A stretch of 64,000 nucleotides of DNA, from NCBI GenBank assembly GCA_000828075.3, contig JXCB02000023.1, positions 62,001-126,000 of the forward strand, written 5' to 3'. Under the pieces are notes generated by a model, which made no database searches, had not been told where the DNA came from, and was given only the letters and a program-made list of their open reading frames with translations. Shown piece after piece: positions 1-9,150 of the stretch. The stretch is from Tolypothrix campylonemoides VB511288. GTDB taxonomy: Bacteria; Cyanobacteriota; Cyanobacteriia; Cyanobacteriales; Nostocaceae. Numbering within the stretch: position 1 is the first letter of the stretch; each line of letters begins with the position of its first letter. A program made the position numbers and the translations under genes.

Positions 1-1727
1 CTTTTTGGCACTACGGCGTCGATTATCAGCACCGCCAACATTTGCAACCAGAAGCGACTCCAGAATTTGCTCCAACTTCTGCCAAAGTTCGCGAACTTTT
101 ACCCTCTCTCGCTGACCAGCCTTTGTTGCGCCCCGAAACCACTGAGGAAATTTACACTTTTGTCACCCAAGTGGCTGAGGATTGGAGCGCAACTGTAAGA
201 AAAATTCTTTTGGCAACCCAGCTCTTTAGTGATGTCGAACAGTCACAGGAACAAACTACAGATCATCATCATGGACTGAGAGTTGCCTTGGTGTGGGGTG
301 CGTTGGGACTATTGCTGACCTTACAAACCGATTGGATTTTGGGTAAAGTTATGTCTCGCAGTATACCCTTAACATCCACGGTTGCCAGCGTTTCTCCCAA
401 ATCACCCTCTACGACTTCTCAGGCGGAGCACAAACACACAAGTGTGTTTTTTACTAGCACGAATCGAGAAAAATCTCCTCAACGTGGGAATAATATATCT
501 AATAATATATCTAATGATTCTGGGTTGACGCAAGCAGATAACACCCAACCAATAAATTTGCCAGCCTCACCCTTGAAGGAAAAGGCAACACCAACTGCCA
601 TTCTTTTAGCAACACGTTCTCAGAAAGCGGGAGCATTGCTAACGCAGATACCAACTTTCAATGCTCAGCAGTTAGATGAACAACTCGCACTGTACAAACA
701 GCGTCTGGCAAAAACTGGTCATCCGCCAGATGTGTTAATTGTTGGCTCTTCCCGCGCTCTTAGAGGAATAGATCCTGTCGCTCTTTCCAAAGCTTTGACA
801 ACTCAAGGTTCTTCTAGTATCGATGTTTTTAACTTTGGCATTAATGGTGCCACAGCACAAGTCGTCGATTTTATCCTGCGTCGAGTTCTTCAACCCGCAG
901 AACTGCCAAAACTAATTGTTTGGGCAGATGGTTCCCGTGCTTTTAACAGCGGTCGAGAGGATCTTACCTTTAGAGCGATCGCTACATCACCAGGATATCA
1001 ATACGTATTGGAAAAAACACCAGAAAAAACAAGTTCTACTGACACAATCAACAACATACACCAGCAAACAGGCAACGAAACAACAACCGGGGAAACTCAG
1101 CAAAGTAGCAGCAGCTACAAAGCAGTAGATGAGTGGTTAAATAAAGGTCTAGCTGCCCTATCTGCTAGCTATCAAAAGCGCGACAATCTCAAAAATCTTT
1201 TGAAGCAACAATTCAATTCTTTGCCTATTATTAGCGACGCAACCCAACCAGTCAATAAAAAATCGAACAGCATTAATTCAGAAGAAGATGCTTCACAAGC
1301 AGTTGACTTTGATGGATTTCTTCCTCTTTCTATCCGCTTCCAACCTGCTACGTATTATCAAAAACATACAAAAGTCTCCGGAGACTACGACAACGACTAC
1401 AAATCTTTTCGACTCCAAGGCGATCAAGATGCTGCTGTGCAAGCACTACTTGAATTTACCCAGTCTCAGAAAATTACCTTAGTCTTTGTCAATATGCCTC
1501 TTACTGCATATTATTTAGACTCAATCCGCTCAAAATATGAGCAAGAATTTCAGCAGTATATGCGGCGTTTGGCTGATAATCCAAACTTTATTTATCGAGA
1601 CTTAAGTCAATTATATCCTAAGGCAATTGACTACTTTTCTGACCCCAGCCACCTCAACCGCTACGGTGCCTACAAAGTCTCCCAAAAACTTGGTAATGAC
1701 CCTATGATTCCTTGGCCCTCTAAATAA
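1..1727 (+). CDS. SGNH-hydrolase-like membrane protein (5' end outside window)
   Basis: Probably an AlgX/DltD-like partner of the MBOAT acyltransferase that follows; these proteins finish O-acylation of exported polysaccharide or envelope polymer. The frame is open to the left edge, so the TTG at 42 is not a convincing start and the N-terminus is missing. Numbering from that TTG: one membrane segment at about 79-100, a low-complexity stretch to about 185, then an SGNH-like domain with GSSRA at 235-239 (nucleophile-type block), an FNFGINGA block near 262, and a C-terminal D534-x-x-H537 in DPSHLNRYG, the usual Asp/His of this fold. The stop lies 224 bp before the MBOAT start on the same strand. 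The polymer substrate cannot be read from sequence. Confidence 0.75.
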   Translation, partial: FWHYGVDYQHRQHLQPEATPEFAPTSAKVRELLPSLADQPLLRPETTEEIYTFVTQVAEDWSATVRKILLATQLFSDVEQSQEQTTDHHHGLRVALVWGALGLLLTLQTDWILGKVMSRSIPLTSTVASVSPKSPSTTSQAEHKHTSVFFTSTNREKSPQRGNNISNNISNDSGLTQADNTQPINLPASPLKEKATPTAILLATRSQKAGALLTQIPTFNAQQLDEQLALYKQRLAKTGHPPDVLIVGSSRALRGIDPVALSKALTTQGSSSIDVFNFGINGATAQVVDFILRRVLQPAELPKLIVWADGSRAFNSGREDLTFRAIATSPGYQYVLEKTPEKTSSTDTINNIHQQTGNETTTGETQQSSSSYKAVDEWLNKGLAALSASYQKRDNLKNLLKQQFNSLPIISDATQPVNKKSNSINSEEDASQAVDFDGFLPLSIRFQPATYYQKHTKVSGDYDNDYKSFRLQGDQDAAVQALLEFTQSQKITLVFVNMPLTAYYLDSIRSKYEQEFQQYMRRLADNPNFIYRDLSQLYPKAIDYFSDPSHLNRYGAYKVSQKLGNDPMIPWPSK

Positions 1728-1753
1728 GAAATGGGGGCATCAAAAATCAAAAA

Positions 1754-1889
1754 TAAGTAAGTAGGCGAGAAAAAATCAAACTATGTAAAGAAAAGTAAAG
1801 CTTGGAAACTAGCTCGTAGTAAGCGCTTACTACATACCGTTCGGCTGATCTCACGGCGAAGCCTTTAATTATTTACACTGACCTACTTA
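1754..1889 (+). mobile_element. MITE-like repeat, copy A
   Basis: A 136-bp non-coding element. Its left end reads TAAGTAAGTAGGCGAG and its right end, reverse-complemented, begins TAAGTAGGTCAGT, so the shared terminal inverted repeat is TAAGTAGG. The centre carries the perfect palindrome GTAGTAAGCGCTTACTAC. Almost the whole sequence recurs in opposite orientation at 3449-3576, beyond the MBOAT gene. No transposase is encoded, so mobilisation in trans is inferred. Confidence 0.75.
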
Positions 1890-1951
1890 GAAGATGTACA
1901 GACGCTTCAAACAGTGCGTCTGTACAATAACTAATAACTAATGACTAAAAC

Positions 1952-3451
1952 ATGAACTTTATCTCAATTCTCTACGGGCTGTTCTTGCTGAGTGTGCTAG
2001 GAATTTACTGGTCTGTCGCACAACAAAAGTTACGGCTATGGACGTTGCTAATTGCTAGCATTGTGTTCTATGCATCTTTGCAAGTTCACTACATTCCATT
2101 ACTACTAGCACTTATTTTTGTTACCTTTCGTATTGGACGAGAAATCGGTGAAAGCACCATACCAGAACCAGATACTTTAAATTGGCAGTTGAAGAACGAA
2201 GAGTGGCAATATGCTCAAGTTGATTGGAACTTACGCCGTCTCAAACTTTTGTGGCTAGGTACAGTTTTGAATGTTTTTTTACTACTGAGTTTTAAATATT
2301 TGCTGCCGCTCTTAAGCTTTCTTTTCCCCAGTATTATCACCTCCGAAGCTGACTCTTTTAAATTGATTGCACCTTTGGGAATTTCATTTTTTACCTTTGA
2401 GTGCATTGCATATTTAGTTGATGTCTACCGTGGCGCACCTGCTGCAAAAGAATTTCTCCAATTTGCTGCATACAAGTTTTTCTTTGCCAAACTCATTTCA
2501 GGTCCCATTACTCGTTTCCACAACTTAGCGAATCAATTTAAAAATTTGGGCTTGCTCACTCCTGATATTGTGGCAGAGGGACTATGGCTAATTGCTAGGG
2601 GTGCAGTCAAAAAAGGTATAGTAGCAGACCACTTAGGAATTTTTGTTGATTTATGTTTTAGCAACTTGCAAAGAGCGGGTAGCACGGATTTATGGTTGGC
2701 GACTTTTGCTTACGGATTCCAGTTGTATTTAGATTTCAGCGGTTACGTAGATATTGCCCGTGGAAGTGCTTTGCTATTCGGGTTGGTTCTACCTCAAAAT
2801 TTTGACTTTCCCTACTTCAGCACCAGTATTGCAGACTTTTGGCGACGCTGGCATATCACTCTGGGGGATTGGCTGCGTAATTACCTGTACTTCCCTTTGG
2901 GTGGTTCCCGCCAAGGATTGGATCGCACCTGTTTAAATTTGATGATTATCATGCTGATTGCGGGTATTTGGCACGGAGCAGCATTAGGTTTTGTCGTCTG
3001 GGGTTTATTTCACGGGTTAGCTTTGGTAATTCATCGATTTACTGATGCTATCAGCGATCGCTTTGAAGATTTGGAAAATTTTTGGCAACAGCCACTAGGT
3101 ACAATTTTGGCTTGGCTCCTCACGCAGTTCATGGTTTTCACCTCTTGGATCTGGTTCCGCCTACCGAACCTCGAAGAATCTTCTTTAGTATTTCAGCATC
3201 TTTGGGGTTATCCTGCGGATGAGCAATTTGCTCAAAAGGTCTATGTCGATGCCCTCAATCTAAGCCAATACCAACTAGTGATGCTGCTTGTTCTATTAGC
3301 CACTGTCATGGCTGTGATCTACGCCTTTCACCGAACATTCAAGTTACAGTTCAACTGGCCCGTAAAGCTTGTGTTCGTCCCTTTGTGTTTTTACAGTGTT
3401 TGGTTACTCGCTCCCGAAGGTAGTTTGCCTTACATATATTTTGACTTCTAA
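1952..3451 (+). CDS. MBOAT-family membrane O-acyltransferase (AlgI/DltB type)
   Basis: A 499-aa polytopic membrane protein of the MBOAT family, which moves acyl groups across the membrane onto an extracytoplasmic polymer. Seen: about ten hydrophobic segments, the conserved DFWRRWHITL block at 295-304, and the family's invariant histidine at H341 in GIWHGA, with a second HG pair at 354-355. Length fits AlgI-like proteins (about 460-520 aa). It follows the SGNH-like gene, the usual two-gene acylation arrangement. The stop codon TAA (3449-3451) is the first three bases of MITE copy B, so the insertion seems to have set the present C-terminus. The acyl donor and acceptor are unknown. Confidence 0.9.
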   Translation: MNFISILYGLFLLSVLGIYWSVAQQKLRLWTLLIASIVFYASLQVHYIPLLLALIFVTFRIGREIGESTIPEPDTLNWQLKNEEWQYAQVDWNLRRLKLLWLGTVLNVFLLLSFKYLLPLLSFLFPSIITSEADSFKLIAPLGISFFTFECIAYLVDVYRGAPAAKEFLQFAAYKFFFAKLISGPITRFHNLANQFKNLGLLTPDIVAEGLWLIARGAVKKGIVADHLGIFVDLCFSNLQRAGSTDLWLATFAYGFQLYLDFSGYVDIARGSALLFGLVLPQNFDFPYFSTSIADFWRRWHITLGDWLRNYLYFPLGGSRQGLDRTCLNLMIIMLIAGIWHGAALGFVVWGLFHGLALVIHRFTDAISDRFEDLENFWQQPLGTILAWLLTQFMVFTSWIWFRLPNLEESSLVFQHLWGYPADEQFAQKVYVDALNLSQYQLVMLLVLLATVMAVIYAFHRTFKLQFNWPVKLVFVPLCFYSVWLLAPEGSLPYIYFDF

Positions 3452-3576
3452 GTAGGTCGGTGTAAATAATTAAAGGGTATGTAGTAAGCGCTTTAGCGCT
3501 AAAGCGCTTACTACGATCTAGTTTCCAAGCTTTACTTTTCTTTACATAGTTTGATTTTTTCTCGCCTACTTACTTA
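3449..3576 (-). mobile_element. MITE-like repeat, copy B (inverted)
   Basis: A 128-bp inverted copy of the element at 1754-1889, with the same TAAGTAGG ends. Its central palindrome is longer, with GTAGTAAGCGCTTTA facing its own complement. Its outer end overlaps the MBOAT stop codon. With copy A it forms an inverted pair around the gene, able in principle to promote inversion or a long stem-loop. Confidence 0.75.
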
Positions 3577-3612
3577 GCTGAAATTGGGTGTGAGACAATC
3601 CTGGCTGACTTT

Positions 3613-3666
3613 GTAGTGAGGACTTTAGTCCTCTTCCACGAAAACAAGGACTAAAGCCCTCACTAC
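3613..3666. repeat. Palindromic interspersed repeat
   Basis: The arms GTAGTGAGGACTTTAGTCC and its near-complement, ending CCCTCACTAC, surround a short centre. This is a typical cyanobacterial intergenic inverted repeat. There is no T-tract, so a terminator role is not clear. Confidence 0.6.
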
Positions 3667-3703
3667 ATAAAAGTTTTATTATGGGTTAATTTACCGATTT
3701 TGG

Positions 3704-3997
3704 TATAAGAACTTCGTTGATGAGTGTTTAAAAGTGGTACACGAGTATTAAAACTTCATTGATAAGTGTTTGAAACTCGCACACGAGTATAAGAACTTCA
3801 TTGATGAGTATTTGAAACTCGTACACGAGTATAAGAACTTCATTGATGAGTATTTGAAACTCGCACACGAGTATAAGAACTTCATTGATGAGTGTTTGAA
3901 ACTCGTACACGAGTATAAGAACTTCATTGATGAGTATTTGAAACTCGCACACGAGTATAAGAACTTCATTGATGAGTATTTGAAACTCGCACACGAG
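3704..3997. repeat. Seven-copy 42-bp tandem repeat upstream of psbA
   Basis: Seven contiguous 42-bp units begin at 3704, 3746, 3788, 3830, 3872, 3914 and 3956. The first two are the most diverged; the last five are nearly identical. Each unit contains ACTCGTACACGAGT or a CTCGCACACGAG variant, a small hairpin. Because 42 is a multiple of three, several frames stay open by periodicity; one + frame would encode a 14-residue repeat (KNFIDEYLKLAHEY) but is stopped in copy 1-2 and has no convincing start signal. It is best read as a non-coding minisatellite. The array ends about 260 bp before the psbA ATG. Confidence 0.85.
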
Positions 3998-4218
3998 TAT
4001 CACCATTCAAACAGTATTACCAGTGTTCTTACACTCAGGTGTATTTCACACAATAGAGACCGCTATAAACTTGTTTTCTTTTAAAAAACTTAATTTATTT
4101 CAATAAAACTACAAAATGTAAAAATTCATTAAGTCAACACTTCAACTGTCAGTAAATTCATGTAAATATAGCTAGTACAGGTAAATAATTGAATTACCTG
4201 ATTTATATTTTTCAAAAA

Positions 4219-4246
4219 GTTCAAAGCACTCAGTTCAAAGCACTCA
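4219..4246 (+). repeat. Perfect 14-bp tandem duplication in the psbA leader
   Basis: GTTCAAAGCACTCA occurs twice head to tail (4219-4232, 4233-4246), ending 8 bases before the psbA ATG. No Shine-Dalgarno match is obvious between it and the ATG. Position suggests a part in the 5' untranslated leader, but no role can be assigned. The rest of 3998-4218 is AT-rich, and I could not place a promoter with confidence. Confidence 0.6.
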
Positions 4247-4254
4247 TAAGAACT

Positions 4255-5337
4255 ATGACCACAACCTTACAACGTCGCGAAAGCGGTAACGTATGGGAGC
4301 GCTTCTGCGAGTGGATCACCAGCACTGACAACCGTCTATATATCGGTTGGTTCGGTGTGCTGATGATTCCCACCCTGCTTGCCGCTACTATCTGCTTCGT
4401 TATCGCCTTCATCGCTGCACCTCCCGTTGACATCGATGGTATCCGCGAGCCTGTTGCAGGTTCCTTAATCTACGGCAACAACATCATTTCTGGTGCTGTT
4501 GTTCCTTCTTCCAATGCTATTGGTTTGCACTTCTACCCCATCTGGGAAGCAGCTTCCCTCGATGAGTGGTTGTACAACGGTGGTCCATACCAGTTGGTAG
4601 TCTTCCACTTCCTGATCGGTTGCTTCTGCTACCTGGGTCGCCAGTGGGAGTTGTCCTACCGCTTGGGTATGCGTCCTTGGATTTGTGTAGCATACTCTGC
4701 TCCTTTGGCTTCCGCTACAGCAGTATTCCTCATCTATCCCATCGGACAAGGTTCCTTCTCAGACGGTATGCCTTTGGGTATCTCTGGTACATTCAACTTC
4801 ATGTTGGTGTTCCAAGCAGAGCACAATATTTTGATGCACCCCTTCCACCAACTCGGTGTAGCAGGTGTATTTGGTGGTGCGCTATTCAGCGCAATGCATG
4901 GTTCTTTGGTAACTTCTTCTCTGGTACGTGAAACAACCGAAACCGAATCTCAGAACTACGGTTACAAATTTGGTCAAGAAGAAGAAACCTACAACATCGT
5001 TGCAGCACACGGCTACTTCGGTCGCTTGATCTTCCAATACGCTTCTTTCAACAACAGCCGTTCTCTGCACTTCTTCCTGGGTGCATGGCCTGTAATCGGT
5101 ATCTGGTTCACCGCTTTGGGTATCAGCACCATGGCGTTCAACCTGAATGGTTTCAACTTCAACCAGTCAGTGATTGACTCTCAAGGTCGTGTGATTAACA
5201 CTTGGGCAGACGTCCTCAACCGCGCTAACCTGGGTATGGAAGTGATGCACGAGCGCAACGCTCACAACTTCCCTCTAGACTTGGCTGCTGGTGATGCTGC
5301 TCCTGTTGCTTTGAGCGCTCCTGCAATCAACGGTTAA
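4255..5337 (+). CDS. psbA: Photosystem II D1 protein
   Basis: D1 is the reaction-centre subunit in the thylakoid membrane that binds P680 chlorophylls, pheophytin, QB and most of the Mn4CaO5 cluster. The start at 4255 gives the standard 360-aa precursor (MTTTLQRR...); upstream in-frame codons are rejected. All functional residues are in place: Tyr161, His190, His198, His215, Ser264, His272, and Mn/Ca ligands Asp170, Glu189, His332, Glu333, His337, Asp342 and Ala344, after which the C-terminal extension is processed. Residue 130 is Gln, as in the standard low-light D1 form rather than the Glu130 form. It is therefore a normal D1, not a rogue D1 or the chlorophyll-f synthase paralogue. Transcribed alone, with a terminator 46 bp downstream. 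Confidence 0.99.
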   Translation: MTTTLQRRESGNVWERFCEWITSTDNRLYIGWFGVLMIPTLLAATICFVIAFIAAPPVDIDGIREPVAGSLIYGNNIISGAVVPSSNAIGLHFYPIWEAASLDEWLYNGGPYQLVVFHFLIGCFCYLGRQWELSYRLGMRPWICVAYSAPLASATAVFLIYPIGQGSFSDGMPLGISGTFNFMLVFQAEHNILMHPFHQLGVAGVFGGALFSAMHGSLVTSSLVRETTETESQNYGYKFGQEEETYNIVAAHGYFGRLIFQYASFNNSRSLHFFLGAWPVIGIWFTALGISTMAFNLNGFNFNQSVIDSQGRVINTWADVLNRANLGMEVMHERNAHNFPLDLAAGDAAPVALSAPAING

Positions 5338-5382
5338 TTTTGAATAATCCATAGACGTGATGTATCGCGTCTGTACAAGTGG

Positions 5383-5418
5383 AAAGCGTCCTTCTCAAGT
5401 AAGAAGGGCGCTTTTTAT
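5383..5418 (+). terminator. Intrinsic terminator of psbA
   Basis: The arms AAAGCGTCCTTCT and AGAAGGGCGCTTTT form a stem around a short CAAGTA loop, followed by a T-run (CTTTTTATTTT). It lies 46 bp after the psbA stop. Confidence 0.85.
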
Positions 5419-5463
5419 TTTGAGTACAGATGTGAGTACAAGCACGTCAGGGCAAAGCGTAAA

Positions 5464-5496
5464 AGGGATTGGGGATTGGGGATTAGGGATTGGGGT
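5464..5496 (+). repeat. Short tandem heptamer repeat (GGGGATT)
   Basis: About four to five copies of GGGATTG/GGGGATT-like units, a common class in heterocystous cyanobacteria. The same motif recurs inside the selD fusion gene at 36547-36594. Nothing else gene-like is seen between 5419 and 5695. Confidence 0.7.
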
Positions 5497-5695
5497 AATG
5501 GTAAGGGAGCCTCGAAATTATGTCCAGGGCAATAACGGCATACAGTCGCATCTTATTGCACTCCTGGTCTCCCGACCTAGGATAAGAGCGTCCCCCACCA
5601 ACAAGTACGTATGGTGAGGAACTCCTTGCCGCGACCAGTTAAATTAGCTCCTCTTATAATTGAATTAACAGTTTTTATTAATTTTAAATATAAAG

Positions 5696-6349
5696 ATGGT
5701 TCAAGCTCGTGCCATATCTAAAACTATAAACACTCTCGCTGATTTAAAGGAGAAGTTTAATCTTGTCCCTACACAGAATGATGACTTTTTCGTTGAATGG
5801 ACACAGGATTTACCCGAACTTACTGAGCAAGAAATCAATACTTTAGAACAAATTAGAAATCGATTTTATCGGCATCGGGAAAGGGGTTCTCTAGCAGAAG
5901 GGACTGTTAATCAGTTGTTAATTTCTCCCTTGCTAACATTAGCTGGTTTGTATGATGAACCATTTTTTATCACTACTGAACCCGAAGTCGAAATAGTTTT
6001 ACAAGACAAAGACGAAGTATTACGGGGACGCATTGACACCTTAATTATTCAACAGCAATTCTGGGTATTAGTTGTTGAATCTAAATCAAGTCTTGCTTTC
6101 TCTATAGCTCTTCCCCAAGCGCTGACTTATATGATGGCGAATCCTAATCCACAACGTTTTGTTTATGGAATGATTACGAATGGTGATGAATTTCAATTTA
6201 TCAAACTGGCAACTCAAAATCAGCCTGAGTACGACTTATCTAATATCTACTCTCTCCTCCTTCCTCGCCGTAATCAACTACAAGACATCCTGCGCGTGCT
6301 TAAAAAAATAAGTCAAATCATGTATCAAATATCTGTTGAAGCATCTTAA
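5696..6349 (+). CDS. PD-(D/E)XK nuclease-fold protein (type I R-subunit N-terminal-like)
   Basis: A 217-aa stand-alone protein resembling the N-terminal nuclease domain of type I restriction R subunits, a family common in cyanobacteria. Seen: a possible core Glu68, Asp114 in RGRIDTLII, then E128-S-K130 in VVESKSS on the next strand, and a following Gln141, the usual order of the fold. No helicase domain and no adjacent modification or specificity gene, so it is unlikely to be part of a complete restriction system here. The ATG at 5696 follows an AT-rich leader. Flanked by psbA and the malic enzyme gene, with no operon partner. Activity is inferred from fold only. Confidence 0.7.
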   Translation: MVQARAISKTINTLADLKEKFNLVPTQNDDFFVEWTQDLPELTEQEINTLEQIRNRFYRHRERGSLAEGTVNQLLISPLLTLAGLYDEPFFITTEPEVEIVLQDKDEVLRGRIDTLIIQQQFWVLVVESKSSLAFSIALPQALTYMMANPNPQRFVYGMITNGDEFQFIKLATQNQPEYDLSNIYSLLLPRRNQLQDILRVLKKISQIMYQISVEAS

Positions 6350-6640
6350 GCTTTAAAAGGCAACAGGGAACACAGAACAGGGAACAGACAGGTAATGTAA
6401 GGGGATTTAAACCGCTTAATAAAATCAGCAGCACGTAGCAGCAATACTCGTCGCACCTCACGGGGAAACGTCGCAATGATTCATTGGGTTGATGCAATGA
6501 CGAAAAATAAGTATAAATAGCTACAATAACGAAGATTTGGCAGGTTTACAGTAGATGGTTTGAGATTTTACGGTTTAACTATAATTTAACCCATCAATTG
6601 CATCTAAAATCTAGAATCTGAAACCCACAATCAACAAAGC

Positions 6641-8032
6641 ATGACAGACCTGACCCCTAATTCTAGTTTTGGCTTGACACTCCGCGTGGAAATTCCCAAC
6701 CGCGTCGGAATGTTAGCTACCGTGACCAAGGCGATCGCCACCAGTGGCGGTAATTTCGGTCAAATTGATTTAATCGAGCAAACAAGGGCGATTTCGATTC
6801 GCGAAATTACCGTCGATGCAGCTAGCACGGAACACGCTGAGACGATTGTCCAAGCAGTGAAAGCTTTGCCAGATATTAAGGTGTTGAATGTCTATGACCG
6901 CACCTTTAATTTGCATCGCGGCGGTAAAATCAGCATTGCCAGCAGAATTCCTCTCAGGAGTGTGTCTGATTTAGCAATGGCTTACACGCCTGGAGTCGGT
7001 CGTATCTGTACTGCGATCGCCCAAAATCCAGAAGAAGTTTACAACTTAACCATTAAACAAAATACTGTTGCTATTGTTACCGATGGCAGTGCTGTTTTAG
7101 GATTAGGAAACCTCGGTCCAGCAGCTGCGTTGCCAGTCATGGAGGGCAAAGCGATGCTGTTTAAGGAATTCGCTGGTATAGATGCTTTTCCCATCTGCCT
7201 TGATACTCAAGATACAGACGAAATTATCCGTACTGTAAAAAATCTCGCTCCAGTTTTTGGGGGTGTGAATTTAGAGGATATCGCAGCTCCTCGCTGTTTT
7301 GAAATTGAAGCGAAACTACGACAAGAATTAGATATCCCCGTTTTTCACGATGACCAACATGGTACCGCAATTGTCACTTTAGCAGCGTTGTTTAACGCCT
7401 TGAAGCTGGTACATAAATCAATGGCAGACATCCGCATCGTAATTAACGGTGCTGGCGCAGCTGGGATAGCAGTCGCGCGGTTACTTCAGAAAGCAGGGGC
7501 AGAAAAAATTTGGATGTGCGACTCAAAAGGTATTCTTTCCACCAGTCGCACTGACTTGACACAAGAAAAGCGCGAATTTGCAGTGAAAGCTCAAGGAACC
7601 TTGGCGGGTGCATTGCAAGGTGCAGATGTCTTTATCGGTCTCTCAGCACCAGGAGTTTTAACACCAGAAATGGTGCGTTCTATGGCGAAAGACCCAATCG
7701 TGTTTGCCATGGCAAATCCCATTCCGGAAATTCAGCCAGAATTAGTCAAAGACGATGTTGCAGTCATGGCAACAGGTCGCAGTGACTATCCAAACCAAAT
7801 CAATAACGTCCTAGCTTTTCCTGGGGTTTTCCGTGGTGCTTTAGATTGCCGGGCAGCAACGATTACCATGACAATGTATCTAGAAGCAGCTAGTGCGATC
7901 GCATCTTTAATTAAACCTTCAGACCTTGACAAGGAACACATCGTTCCTTCTGTGTTTGATGAGCGCGTGGTAACTGCTGTTGCTGGTGCTGTACAACGCG
8001 CAGCGCGTCAAGAGGGTATCGCTCGTAGTTAA
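6641..8032 (+). CDS. NAD(P)-dependent malic enzyme with N-terminal ACT domain
   Basis: Catalyses oxidative decarboxylation of malate to pyruvate in the cytoplasm. The 463-aa protein has an ACT-type regulatory domain at about 11-85, then the malic enzyme body: YTPGVG 115-120 with the catalytic Tyr, MEGK 167-170 with the catalytic Lys, the metal-site LEDIAAP 211-217, HDDQHGTA 236-243, and the dinucleotide-binding NGAGAAGIA 269-277. The ACT domain suggests allosteric control by a small ligand, probably an amino acid. The 291-bp upstream region holds no gene; transcription appears independent. Coenzyme preference (NAD or NADP) cannot be decided from this reading. Confidence 0.93.
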   Translation: MTDLTPNSSFGLTLRVEIPNRVGMLATVTKAIATSGGNFGQIDLIEQTRAISIREITVDAASTEHAETIVQAVKALPDIKVLNVYDRTFNLHRGGKISIASRIPLRSVSDLAMAYTPGVGRICTAIAQNPEEVYNLTIKQNTVAIVTDGSAVLGLGNLGPAAALPVMEGKAMLFKEFAGIDAFPICLDTQDTDEIIRTVKNLAPVFGGVNLEDIAAPRCFEIEAKLRQELDIPVFHDDQHGTAIVTLAALFNALKLVHKSMADIRIVINGAGAAGIAVARLLQKAGAEKIWMCDSKGILSTSRTDLTQEKREFAVKAQGTLAGALQGADVFIGLSAPGVLTPEMVRSMAKDPIVFAMANPIPEIQPELVKDDVAVMATGRSDYPNQINNVLAFPGVFRGALDCRAATITMTMYLEAASAIASLIKPSDLDKEHIVPSVFDERVVTAVAGAVQRAARQEGIARS

Positions 8033-8302
8033 TTAACTTAATAATGAGTTTTGTAGGATGGGCGTCTCGCCCGTCCTATAAACTAGGCGGGCGCTTAGTG
8101 GGACTTTGAAACGATCTTCGCCCAAACATACCCAGACTTCGCGATGTTCGCGGCAAATACATCGAGCCTGCGTATTGAGCCAGCGTACAAAGCGAAAATC
8201 TACTGCGGTACGGAAAGCCTCCAAAGCCTGAACAACGAATTGATATAAGAAGGAAGATGTAGAGACGCTTTCATTCACCGCGTCTCTACGTAGGAGGTTC
8301 AA
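8033..8302 (-). CDS. Small hypothetical protein (doubtful)
   Basis: An 89-aa frame that begins at a TTG overlapping the last four bases of the creatininase-family gene and ends against the malic enzyme stop. Its first codons lie in a GTAGAGACG palindrome (8259-8289) and its last in another palindrome (8055-8076), both interspersed-repeat types, so only the middle (about residues 20-70) could be conserved protein. No domain recognised. It may be a translationally coupled small gene or a chance frame between repeats. Confidence 0.25.
   Translation of the reverse strand: MNLLRRDAVNESVSTSSFLYQFVVQALEAFRTAVDFRFVRWLNTQARCICREHREVWVCLGEDRFKVPLSARLVYRTGETPILQNSLLS
8055..8076. repeat. Palindrome between convergent genes
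   Basis: AGGATGGGCG and CGCCCGTCCT face each other across a two-base loop. A cyanobacterial interspersed repeat near the end of the malic enzyme gene; it lacks a T-tract. Confidence 0.6.
8259..8289. repeat. GTAGAGACG palindrome
   Basis: GTAGAGACGC and GCGTCTCTAC surround an 11-base centre just beyond the creatininase-family stop. A common dispersed repeat of this lineage; it may act as a transcript-end hairpin. Confidence 0.55.
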
Positions 8303-9045
8303 TCTGCGTTCAAAAACTCCAGATACCCGCTGCTGAGTTCCTTCACCGCCAACTCATAAAACTGCTGACCGTGTTCTGGTGTTGCCAAAGCCGGATTTGA
8401 TCCCATTCTGCCATCTGGATATTTCTGGCGAAAGTCAGCAGCACCATAAATTCTGTGTCCAGTGCCAACTTCTTTTGAAAGAGGTGCTTGTTTAATCGCC
8501 TCTGGATAGACATACTGAGTTACAGCAACTTCACTCGGCGTTGCATGGGAGCCTTCTTGATCACCGTATAATTCTTTAGCAAGCTTGTAAACTGAACTAC
8601 ACATAAACCAGTTAGCAATCTGGCATTGTACCCGTTGTGCATTGGGAATTTGTAAATCTTCTAAGTGGGCATATGTTTCAGAAAAAGCCGCCTTGAGAGT
8701 AGCGATGTTACCCCCGTGTCCGTTGATAAAGTAAAACTTAGTAAAACCAGCTTTAGCCAAACAAGTGACATACTCTTTCACCAGCAGAATCAGAGTGCTG
8801 GGACGCAGACTAATACTACCGGGAAAAGCGGTGTGGTGTAATGCCATCCCCACATTAATTGTGGGACCAACGATCGCTTGAGTTGCTTCACCTACACCAC
8901 GGGCGATCGCTTCTGCACAAATCGCATCTGTGCCAATTAATCCCGTGGGTCCATGTTGTTCTGTGGAACCAATCGGGAAAATAATACCCTGAGATTGCTG
9001 GAGATAAGCCTCAACTTCCTGCCAGGTGCTTAAATGCAATAACAT
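8299..9045 (-). CDS. Creatininase-family metal-dependent amidohydrolase
   Basis: 248 aa, full length for the family (creatininase, MftE and Fe-guanylate hydrolases), which hydrolyses cyclic or linear amides at a two-metal site. Metal-ligand motifs are intact: E29-Q-H31-G in STEQHGP, Asp40, the HHTAFPG block, NGHGGN, and a downstream EGSHATPSE. Cytoplasmic, no signal peptide. It is followed by repeats and a doubtful small frame, and preceded by a cupin gene on the same strand 105 bp upstream. The substrate is not predictable; a true creatininase role is not implied. Confidence 0.88.
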   Translation of the reverse strand: MLLHLSTWQEVEAYLQQSQGIIFPIGSTEQHGPTGLIGTDAICAEAIARGVGEATQAIVGPTINVGMALHHTAFPGSISLRPSTLILLVKEYVTCLAKAGFTKFYFINGHGGNIATLKAAFSETYAHLEDLQIPNAQRVQCQIANWFMCSSVYKLAKELYGDQEGSHATPSEVAVTQYVYPEAIKQAPLSKEVGTGHRIYGAADFRQKYPDGRMGSNPALATPEHGQQFYELAVKELSSGYLEFLNAD

Positions 9046-9150
9046 TTTTTATCAGCGTCCTTATTAAGATTGCACCTTTTCAAGGATAGATTATGAATTA
9101 TGGCAATACTGTTTATTCCATAATTCATAATTTATAATTTTTTGGCTCTG

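Noticed and set aside
42-1727. TTG at 42 as the true start of the SGNH-like gene
   Set aside because: The frame is open and coding-like back to base 3, so the start lies outside the window.
3704-3997. CRISPR array
   Set aside because: The 42-bp units are contiguous with no unique spacers, and no cas gene is near.
3770-4084. A 104-aa repeat protein on the + strand (KNFIDEYLKLAHEY units)
   Set aside because: The frame is open because 42 is a multiple of three; frames on the other strand are open too, there is no ribosome site, and the first units contain stops.
4566-5070. Long frames on both strands inside psbA
   Set aside because: Shadow frames of the strongly biased psbA coding sequence.
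4255-5337. Rogue D1 or chlorophyll-f synthase paralogue
   Set aside because: All Mn/Ca ligands and Tyr161/His190 are present, as in normal D1.
5357-5617. 86-aa frame after psbA
   Set aside because: It runs through the psbA terminator and heptamer repeats.
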